Assembly (NCBI GenBank): GCA_035041965.1
Contig: JAPYMA010001021.1
Location: 1 to 64,000 of the forward strand
Origin: Anisakis pegreffii
Taxonomy: Eukaryota > Nematoda > Chromadorea > Rhabditida > Anisakidae
Direction of reading: 5' to 3'
DNA length: 64,000 nt
In this document: positions 56,001 to 64,000 of the stretch, in pieces
Layout of the letters: every line of letters begins with the position of its first letter
How positions within the stretch are numbered: position 1 is the first letter of the stretch
The notes under the pieces: model-generated
Seen by the model: only the letters and a program-made list of their open reading frames with translations
Told to the model about the DNA's origin: nothing
Databases searched by the model: none
Translations under genes and position numbers: made by a program

Positions 56001-59000
56001 CTTTTTTAAACTATTCAATTTCAAACACGAAACACATGTTGCAAATCGTAAATTTCGTTTTTTTTCTTGATATTGTGCTGCAGCAGACAAAACGTTTAGA
56101 ATTCAAAAAATACAGCACAAAAACGCTTATAAAACTAAAATAACGACGATATTAATGATTATTATTATCATAACGACAATAATAAATAATAAAAACAATA
56201 ACATAGTAATAAATAATAATGAAAATAATAATAATATTCATTCATCTTAAATAACTCCCAAATAATGTTAATCACTCAATGATACCAGATAATCCTCACT
56301 AATAAATTACTCCGAATCCTTAAAGTAATCCATCTTCTGCTGCAGCTATATATCGAACGTTTCAAACTCCATTATATAAAGAACTGCTTAACATTTTCAA
56401 AGAAGGGTCCCAGAGTGGTCGTGCCTCTTAATCCCCGTTCCCCAGAATCATGGAGAATGTCGATGAGGAGTCGCAGAGTGGTTCAACAGCACACGAGTGC
56501 CCTCTTAATCTCCCCGCCGTTCCCTCATATGTCATATGATATCCATTTGGCTTAACTTTTGACTTCAACCCTTCAAAATAATTAAATCACATAATCCCGA
56601 AACGAAAAGATACACGTCTCTTAAATAGTCACTACCAAATGTCTAAATCTCTAAATCTATTTCAAAACACTTTTAAAACCTCCTAACTCATGCCCACGAT
56701 CAAGGCGAAGAGACTAGACTAGACCAGATTTCCAGGGGGGGGGAGACCAGACCAAACTCCTTTCAGAAGACACTATCATCTCAACCCCCATCCCAAAAAA
56801 AACCTCCACATGCTACCAGTCAGGTAAAAATCTTACCAACTGTACTTTATAGTTTACTCTCTCTTACTTATGTCCAGACTGATTACCACAAAAGTCAAGT
56901 CCAAGACATGCCTCCTCATGTAATAATGTACTGGTCATCATATCCATCACATAACTGACCACTGCCTCCCTCTACCCATCATATCATCATGACCGCTCTT
57001 AATTGATCACGCAATACTACTCAACACCGGAACTAAAGCATCTCAACACGCACCACTCCCTCATGAATATTGCAGCTATATATCCATCCATCCACCCACC
57101 CCGCTAACCATCTTGCTACAATAAACCACATGTGCGTGCCAATGATTTATGGATATATAGCTGCAACACAACGACCAGATACCATCACACCACATCAATT
57201 CATCTCTACAGACACGAAGACAAGTCAAGTCTCGCAATAAGGTATAAGGCATAATCCTAGGCCTAAGAAACCTGTACGAGGATATGATATCCATCGATAT
57301 CCATCTAACCAAGTGAGATAGGCACTAACTGACAGCTCTATATTAAATATGCAGCTATATATCATCCAAACATGTAAAACACTCTCTTTATACTTATACT
57401 CATCATCCCACTCTTATGTAATAATCATCATTTTATGTCCTATCCTCATATCCGCACTTCATTAACACATCAACTGTTTACTTACTATTACTCACTATTA
57501 CTTACACTTACTATTACTTACTATTTACTTACTTGTTATTATATCTATATATACAACACCACTTAAGTTATGTAATCAAGTCAATTACATATCCTTAAGA
57601 TTACCATCTTCAAGCTTCTTCTCATATTATATGAGTAACCGAATAAACTGCATAAAAGAAACAATATAAACTAAGTTCCCGAGCTGTTGGGTAAGTGGGT
57701 GGGTAAGTCTCGAGGTTGACCCACTCTGCGACTCCGCGATGAATTTCAACAACACTGATAATAATAATACTCCATAATTTTCAATGAAAATCGAATATGA
57801 ATCACACATGATCATCAATCCATCGTAATATTCAGATTCACAAACGAATACAAAAGAAGATACAAAAGATATACAGCTATCGCAGCTATATATCTAGACT
57901 CTGAATCATATCTTATCGCATCACATGTACACACAACTCATTCTATCCAACAAATTCCTGTCCAAAGCTCTATCTCGCAGCTTTATATCCACACTGACAG
58001 TCCCACTAATTACAAACACTAGCAGCAACCTAATGACTCATCATACAAGCAGTAAAAATAACTCAACACATCGCTCTTTCAACACACTTAGAAGCTTTTT
58101 CTGTTTAAGATGAACCAAATCAACTGAAATTTTTCATCTTTTTCCCAAATAAACTAAAAAAGTTCATACAAATTACGAAATTTAGCAGCTAAGCCAAAGA
58201 GATTACGAAACCTTAATGATATCAGTGAGTCAGCGTGAATGCTGACTGATATATAGCTGCAAGACGAAGACAACGGAAGCAAGAAGATATATGGCTAGCT
58301 GGCTGGCTGGCTGGCTGCAAAAAATATGTGGCGTGGCTGTGGCTAGGGCGGAAAGAGTGCTGCTGCAGCTGTAATATGGATAAAGATAAAAATTAGTGTT
58401 GCTCTTGAGGTCCTGAGACGATTTTTACCGTATGAATCAGATTGCACTAATCAAAAACAATAACAAACAAATCTTTCACTCTGTTCTACCAATTAAAGTA
58501 TCCAATTACATGTAAATGACCGAATCCTATCTCAAAGTGCGCCAAAATTTACCGCGCTCACGCAATTCAGAGAAATCCTAAGAGACGGGGGTCAATCTGT
58601 CCTATGTCTGTTGAACGGGCCATACGGGGTCAATCTGGGGACTGATCGGTGTGGATCAATCACATGGGGTCGATTGATCCGTTGAGGGCAGATCGATCAG
58701 GTCAGACGGGTGCCAATCGGTCGTCTCCACTTGCAAAAAACATTCTTCTTCTTAATATTATTATGATTATCAATGATCTCTTAAGAGAGACTAAGCCAAT
58801 GCCTCAGAATAATGCTCTCCATCCATTAAAATTCGCACTCTTCGAACACAATTACAACGAAGACGAACGCCATATTACAAAGAAATAAAGCACAAAAATT
58901 ACACTCTCAAAAGACTACTGATTAACGAAGAGGGTGCCAGTGAAAAATACAAAATTCCGGCGGAAATACGACGAGGAAATGAGAGAGTGCCAGAGAGCAA

Positions 59001-62000
59001 AAGACAAGAGTGATTGATGTGATGATGAAATGATCAGATGAAAGCAGATGACAGCCGCCGTCACAAGCAAGGAATAAGGCTGCAAAATGCGATGTGATCG
59101 TTTCTTGCAGCTAAATAATTTATGTATTTGTTCGAGTCAATTGTGTTCTTTGAAAATCCCACTTCCTCCAAAAAAATTCTCCCTCATTAAGACTTAACAG
59201 AGACTACAGGAAAATGCGAGGGCGCCAGGCAATCAGAGCGAACTGAAAAGATCACAGGAACAAAAGAGAGCCTGAAAATGCCCAAGATAGAAACCAAGCC
59301 TAATAATTATCTGCTACCGATGACTCACCCTCATTATGAAACTCACACTCAACTCAAACACTTACAAAAAATCCCAAATCATTACCCATACTTTCAGCTA
59401 TTGCGCTGCAATACAGCACCACTAGCTGCCTCCTTATAACTGCTATATGGCTGCAGCAGAATTCTCTCATCTCTTATCACACCACATATAACAGCTATAA
59501 ATTATTCCATGCCATCGCTATCTATTTAATTTATATACACATACATACACAGATACATATATAAACATAAAGAAATATAAATAAAATTATATATAATCAA
59601 TATTCAAACTATTCTATAAATTACATAATAATAATAATATTAATAATAATAACAATACTAAAATAAACACCACTACTATCAACTATCATTAATTCATCCC
59701 GTTATCTCAACTCAATTCAAATTGCAGCTCTATATCACGCAGTCTCAACTAACACCATACGAAGCACGTTCCATCTTGCAGCCCAATACCAATCGCACAT
59801 TGCATAACTATTCAATAAGCATCATCACCACATCTATTCTATTATAGTTATCTCCTCATTCATCATATTTCATTACACTCACAAAAAATACATTCTTTCT
59901 CTTTTATCAATCAACCACTCCTCACTGTAAAGTTACAGCAGCTACATATCATCCCATCTTACATCTTACAGCCATATAGCACATATTTGAATTCTAAAAT
60001 TCTCAAAATGTTACCTTATAATCGAATGGTATTATAGTAACTATTAATGATCAATAGTAACTGCCATAATAGTAGCTATTTGATTACTATTATTGGATTA
60101 CTATTACTTGATTGTTATAACAATCAAGTAATAGTAATCCAATAATAGTAATCAAATAATAGTAACCAAATAATAATAATCATAGTCAAATAATAATAAT
60201 CCAATAGTAATAGTAATAATCAAATAATAATATTAGTAATGATACTAGTTATAACTGTAATAATAGTAACAGTATCAATAGTAATAGTCAAGTAGTAATA
60301 AAGTAATCAAATGCACCAAGTAGTATCAATAAGCGCACCACATAAGCCGAACCACCACCACAATAAATTGATGATACTACTAACCAACTAAAAACCACAT
60401 TCACACAGTAACACGACAACCACTAAACAACCAACCACTCAGGACGCGAACACAACCAACAATGACTGTCAACAATGACTATCACCTCTTATCAGCTGTC
60501 ACCGAGAGTGGAGAGACGACAGAGAAAAAGATCTGATTTTTGCCGCGCGCGCGCTCAAATTGATCAAGATCGATCAAAAATATCGATAATACGATTTGAA
60601 CTGATCTGAAGTGATCTGCCCAAACAGCGCTAAAATAATAAATACTGTCAATAATACTAATAATAATAATAACAAACAATAACACTGCGATCAATTCCTC
60701 TTATTGTTATCATCAATACCAACACCACAATTTAATAATCCCATCTCTCGCAGCACAAAACCACACAATAACAACAACAATGACAGCACAATATCACCAC
60801 CAAACAACAGCCACAGCCACAATCTTACAGCTAAATTCCGCCAATCTTACAGCTAAATACCACCACTCAACTCAACAATATTACCCTTAAACTACTCTAC
60901 TCTTTAAGTTTAACTCTTAACTATCTACTTACCTACACCAAGCAGGCAGTGCAACTAATCAGTTTAAAACTTATCCTAATCTTGCAGCTAAATATCATTC
61001 TCTTTCTAATATCCTTATCTCTCTCTTATATCCCCTCCTCCTATTAAACTGATATCCGCACTTCGCACTTAAATCCCTTCCGTCCTCTCCTTCAACTTAT
61101 TCACCTAAGACATAACTAATTCGTTGCTTAATTAAATTACCTTATTACAGCACTATATCACTCACTAATATCCACCCGTTACACACATATCCGTTCCTCA
61201 AAATGATTCATCAACCAATTACAGCACAATATCTCACATCCCATCCAACCTTAATTAAATTCCACCATTCAAAACATTCTCTGACTCATCACACTCCATC
61301 GCATTCATCCTTATCCTCGATTGAATATCATCATAATTTTATAACAGCTCAATATCTAACCATGCCAATTTCCATGCAACCATCTTCTGAAATAACCCAC
61401 AAACGTCCAGATCTTATAGAACACCTCAAAGTACCTTTTATGATGTGTAACCTTTGACCTTTCAAGTACAGATATGACCTTCGTTATGTTACTTAAACGT
61501 TTTGTTGTAATAATAATATAATAATAATAAAACTAATAATAATGATACTACTAATAATAATAACGAGAGCATGACTCTATCAATCGACTATCACTTGTCA
61601 TTCTCAGTACTGCAATCCATCTCAATCAATCTAGCAATATACTGCCCTTATATACCTGTGACCTTTTAATTACCTATTACGTCCTTATTAATTAATTATA
61701 TCAATGTTACCTACAATAATAACAACAATACGAAAAGCTACCAAAGGAATATATTAACAAACATCACATTATTGCTGCAGATAGATAGCTGCAATATAAG
61801 CTTATCTCACGGGAATAGCGCTGTAACTTACTTATTAACACTAAATCAAAACTATGCAAAATTAATAAATATACCAAAATATATAAATTAAATATACATA
61901 TATATAATAAATATTATTAAAAATATATATATATATATAATTATTAATTATAATATCTAAATGACAAATACAGAGGGGTATATCAAGTGGTCTATTAATC

Positions 62001-63327
62001 AAACAACGCAACGCAACCAGCCCTAACCCTAACTTGACCAAAAAAGGACCTTGAACAGGGTTTTACTCCCTCCTCTTAAAGGGAAAGGACGATGCGACGG
62101 CGAGTGTCAACGCTAAACGAGGAGAGCATTGCAGAAAAAAACAAAACGAGAGACAGAGAGAGAACACCTCAAATTAAAATGACGTCATAATAATAATAAT
62201 TCGATTCATCAGATCAACTAAAATTAGCTAAGCTCAATTTTTCATTAATTGTAAGATAACGACATTTGGGCAGAGACAGAGATAACAGGAAAAGAAAAAG
62301 AGAGAAAAACTCTGAAGAAAGATCACAAAAATGAAGAGAGATGCAGAGAGGGCCAGAGAAGCAGACAAAGAAGCGTGAGACAGAGAGAGAGGCAGATTCA
62401 CTCATTAGATAAGAACACCCCAACCTTCAACACACTCATAAATAACTAAACATCTTAAGACAGCCGCTAAAATTTTCACAACATTTACGAACATAATCCC
62501 AATACAATTATCACGTTGTCATCAAAATACCTACCTACCTACCGTACCCCTATTATCCCCCCTCCCCTTCCCATAGGCAGAAAACTGTGAACTCCGCTAT
62601 TCTACCCAAGCTGACGACCGGGGGGGGGGGTGTGAACCAGATAATCAACTACATATAAACTAAACACTATCATCTCATCCCACCTCTCCAATTCACTCAC
62701 AAACGCCTAATAAATTTACCGCAAATCCCCTATAATAAACCCATCCTCATCAAAAGATTGCCGTCGATACAAATCCTCCTCACTAAACTCTTGCCTTCTA
62801 AGCGCGTAACCTTTTGACCTTCCCATTTCTTTGTTTCACCCACAAATGAATAATAATAATCTAAGATCACTTCTCAAATCAGATCAACTCAAATCAACTC
62901 AATCCCAAGTCCAAATCCCAAATCCAATCCCAAATAAATCAAAATAACCACCACAATCCACTGACCATCTCACTCAAATCCCTCTAATTAATCATTCCCC
63001 TAACCCCAAATCAGTCAAATCAAACTAAATAAATAAATCTCGATCCATCAAAATCCAAAATCCGCCAATATCCCTCTCAAAACAGGTGCTCTCATAACAC
63101 CACCACCACCACCACCATAAATAACACCTCTCAATCCCAAATAACATCTCAAAAGACAACACAATCAGATTCATCACATCAGATATATATCACAATATTA
63201 TTATTTATTATCATAAATAATAATAATAATAATTAAAACTAATCCAAATCCCACCTGACGGTGATATCTGCGTTACGTTCACTCCAATCGCGTCGAGAAC
63301 CTTCAAACTCTCGCCAATTATTTCTAT
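29003..63327 (-). CDS. NAV (unc-53-like): Neuron navigator (NAV / UNC-53 family), 5' end outside window
   Basis: Navigators are large cytoskeletal proteins that act in neurite and cell guidance. Visible exons: 63327-63255, 55804-55718, 55617-55557, 54346-54192, 50278-50098, 49945-49696, 49618-49334, 48168-47762, 46826-46412, 45930-45087, 44997-44841, 44136-43796, 41779-41498, 41259-41124, 38708-38631, 38514-38232, 36039-35805, 35717-35624, 35517-35396, 34595-34170, 33758-33289, 33155-32973, 32904-32735, 32597-32480, 32015-31834, 31717-31570, 31498-31166, 31050-30879, 30539-30241, 30088-29906, 29827-29647, 29552-29405, 29298-29003. Phases agree throughout except for a +1 shift within 29827-29647. 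About 2,600 codons are visible. Order: CH-domain end, low-complexity middle, coiled coil, AAA+ domain, Ser/Gln tail. Introns reach about 7.4 kb, unlike the compact MTR gene. The N-terminal CH half and the start lie beyond 64000. Confidence 0.93.
29729..29731 (-). other. In-frame TGA / +1 frameshift site in NAV exon 31
   Basis: Upstream frame: CTT AGA GGG TGA, following the conserved GCFLRRRIL. Downstream homology (EEDIYRVIEFLPNVLASVNA) continues only in the +1 frame, reading GGG (T) GAA TTC. The exon is 181 bases where its flanking phases need 180. No intron of viable size can absorb the shift. Confidence 0.8.
30641..30822 (+). repeat. Dispersed element copy A (GCGCGCGC core)
   Basis: Shares ordered blocks with 60422-60590 in the same orientation: CAACCACTCA, GACGACAGAGAAAAA, GATCTGATTTTTGCCGCG, a (GC)n core and AAATTGATCAAG. 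It lies in the NAV intron between exons 28 and 29. Confidence 0.8.
31570..33155 (-). other. NAV coiled-coil and basic linker exons
   Basis: Exon 33155-32973 has heptad-like sequence (EERYEAEIRKLNREMESYR). Exon 32904-32735 continues it (KEEVVKLRSEIDDLR). Exon 32597-32480 ends KQQKRSW and joins IRSSLSKAFTKG in 32015-31834, matching the NAV signature KKKSWLRSSFNKAF. Exon 31717-31570 has a second coiled coil with LTDVRLDALDKAREVDILRE. The acceptor at 32598-32599 was chosen because it alone keeps the phase and gives the conserved KR-HPSLESL junction. Confidence 0.85.
34010..34100. promoter_or_regulatory. Cluster of four CRE octamers in a NAV intron
   Basis: Perfect TGACGTCA at 34010, 34034, 34058 and 34093. 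The first three are spaced exactly 24 bases apart. A fifth perfect copy lies in the neighbouring exon at 34465. TGACGTCA is the palindromic site for CREB/ATF bZIP factors. It sits between NAV exons 20 and 21 and could be an intragenic enhancer or alternative promoter. Confidence 0.6.
34600..35390. other. NAV intron 19, no gene seen
   Basis: Contains GA-rich stretches (34620-34900), (AAT)n tracts and no recognisable exon. Confidence 0.5.
36205..36275. repeat. 25-bp GATC-rich tandem repeat, about three copies
   Basis: Units share CGATTTTGATCAGTTCGATC. Similar TGATCAAT-rich stretches flank many NAV exons in this region. Confidence 0.7.
36314..36386 (-). pseudogene. tRNA-like sequence, probably degenerate
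   Basis: A 73-nt span with an A-box-like TAGCGCAGAGGGAACACG and a good B-box GGGTTCAATTCC. Acceptor pairing is only partial, and the best anticodon stem (CCAGC/GTTGG) leaves a six-base loop, so no anticodon can be read with confidence. A tRNA pseudogene or tRNA-derived SINE head is more likely than a working tRNA. Confidence 0.35.
38709..41123. other. NAV intron 14 with many dispersed-motif copies
   Basis: Dispersed motif copies include 39116-39130, 39135-39149 and 39536-39550, plus inverted ones near 39413 and 39616. There is a GA-rich block at 39,940-40,040 and an 11-base C run at 40720-40730. The open frames at 40043 and 40599 have no coding character. Confidence 0.55.
42631..43043. repeat. 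TGGTCCTGCCACGAAAT repeat, four copies
   Basis: Copies begin at 42631, 42975, 43001 and 43027. The last three form a 26-base tandem array and one of them has a T-to-A-type change (CCTACC). A related core in the opposite orientation, CGTGGCAGGACC, lies near 26024. Confidence 0.8.
48248..48321. repeat. ACATTATGGCAAAA-type minisatellite, about five diverged copies
   Basis: Units of roughly 14-16 bases alternate ATTATGACAA and ATTATGGCAA. It lies in the NAV intron upstream of exon 48168-47762. Confidence 0.65.
50279..54191. other. NAV intron 4, dense in the dispersed motif
   Basis: A 3.9-kb intron without supported exons. Motif copies include 51656-51671, 51849-51863 and 51892-51906, and a dense set at 52.6-54.1 kb. 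Open frames at 50865-51255 and 53071-53801 are A+C-rich low complexity. Confidence 0.55.
60077..60158. repeat. Perfect 82-bp palindrome without loop
   Basis: The two 41-base halves are exact reverse complements, meeting at GTTATAAC (60114-60121). It is built from ATTACTATT-type units, so slippage in a simple repeat may have produced it. Confidence 0.92.
60422..60590 (+). repeat. Dispersed element copy B (GCGCGCGC core)
   Basis: Partner of 30641-30822, about 30 kb away in the first visible NAV intron. Small indels separate the copies. No open frame or clear Pol III boxes. Possibly a short non-autonomous element. Confidence 0.8.
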
Positions 63328-64000
63328 CTGCAACATAAATAAATACCTTCAATTCACCATCCACCTACCCAAATTTGATACCATCGATACTAATTACAAC
63401 TCAATTACCCATATTAACAATAATAATAACAATAAATAATACACAATAAATAATAATAAATAACAATAATAATAATAAATAATACACAATAACAATAATA
63501 AATAATAATAAATACTGCAAAACGACCACTATAACACCTCCAGATGCCATGCCATCTCATTCCCCACACAACTAACCAGCTAACCCACTTAAGATGTAAC
63601 ATACAATTTTTTAAAACTCGTTTTTTCATTATGAATACGCCCAATTTACTCACTCTTACTATTACTATTACTACTATTACTATTATTACTGCTATTACTA
63701 TTACTAATATCAAATACTAGTAATCATGATAGTAGTAAAAATAACACAACTTGCAACAAACCACATTCTCCTCACCCAAAACAACAACAACTCTTCAAAA
63801 TAATACCCGTCCCCGCCTCAATTTGTCACAAATCCGATCTAAATCCCCTGGGTGGATCACATATATCCATCTATCTGCATGCATATCCAAATCCTATCCA
63901 TCCAGAGATACCTAGCCCACCAATATCCAGTGTCTTGATCCTAGAGATCCCTCGGGTCCACTCAGATTTATCATAAATCTCACCAAATCCCACTTGTTTT

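Larger units (their letters stand above)
39116..61159. repeat. Dispersed short motif (TTGCAGCTATATATC family)
   Basis: Consensus approximately YTKCAGC-NNN-ATATC, with TTACAGC and CTGCAGC variants. Clear copies: 39116, 39135, 39536, 43466, 43483, 51849, 51892, 55088, 55131, 57070, 60982 and 61145 in + orientation, and 57152 (GATATATAGCTGCAA) inverted. By eye I count more than 50 close matches in this span, in unrelated flanking sequence. They are nearly absent from the MTR gene. Function unknown. Confidence 0.85.
55805..63254. other. NAV first visible intron (about 7.45 kb)
   Basis: No supported exon inside. It contains many dispersed-motif copies in both orientations, element copy B, an 82-base perfect palindrome, GA-rich blocks (58.9-59.3 kb, 62.1-62.4 kb), a GC-richer block with repeated GGGGTCAATCTG at about 58585-58730, and an 11-base G run at 62620-62630. 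Confidence 0.55.
55718..63327 (-). other. NAV calponin-homology domain exons (C-terminal half)
   Basis: Exon 63327-63255 encodes a helix ending GVNVTQISPS, and exon 55804-55718 continues with DGQLGAVLSLLYALSTFKQQ. The joined segment matches the last helices of the single CH domain at the N-terminus of NAV2/NAV3 and UNC-53, where the vertebrate form has GNLKAILGLFFSLSRYKQQ. CH domains usually contact actin or its regulators. The two exons are separated by an intron of about 7.45 kb, the largest in the window. Confidence 0.8.

Noticed and set aside
1..64000. CRISPR arrays, operons or prokaryotic signals
   Set aside because: The tandem repeats lack regular repeat-spacer structure, and the genes are intron-rich and eukaryotic.

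Overview
This is eukaryotic, almost certainly animal, DNA: AT-rich, full of (AAT/ATT)n microsatellites, with coding sequence cut into many small exons bounded by GT-AG introns (acceptors mostly TTTCAG, TTGCAG or TTTAG). A neuron navigator gene is metazoan-specific. B12-dependent methionine synthase, short introns, a DUF4440 gene and a few interstitial TTAGGC-like units would suit a nematode, but I cannot prove the phylum from the window.

All confidently supported protein genes lie on the minus strand. Positions 1-4570 are one large near-palindrome: two inverted arms of about 2.2-2.4 kb around an AT-rich centre near 2184, with the left end running off the window. Positions 4.6-17 kb are mostly non-coding and low complexity, with a GC-rich island at 11.9-12.06 kb and a doubtful small membrane-protein gene at 12.5-13.55 kb. 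Positions 17094-24019 hold a complete cobalamin-dependent methionine synthase gene (26 exons, 1,263 codons, every splice phase consistent), with two tRNA-Ala(TGC) genes in its introns. The region from 24 to 26.6 kb is intergenic with two perfect hairpins. Positions 26614-27406 hold a complete five-exon gene for a 121-residue DUF4440/NTF2-like protein with a TATA box.

From 29003 to 63327, and beyond the right edge, runs a neuron navigator (NAV/UNC-53) gene. I rebuilt 33 exons covering about 2,600 codons: the end of the calponin-homology domain, a long Ser/Gln/Asn-rich middle, a coiled coil, a basic segment, the AAA+ ATPase domain and a short tail. All exon phases agree except for one apparent +1 frameshift at a TGA inside an AAA+ exon.

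The most unusual structure outside genes is a short motif, roughly TTGCAGCTATATATC with variants, scattered dozens of times in both orientations through the NAV introns. Others are the giant palindrome, a Chargaff-violating strand skew that flips at its centre, four CRE octamers in one NAV intron, and arrays of CAGGTAA units that look like decoy splice sites.
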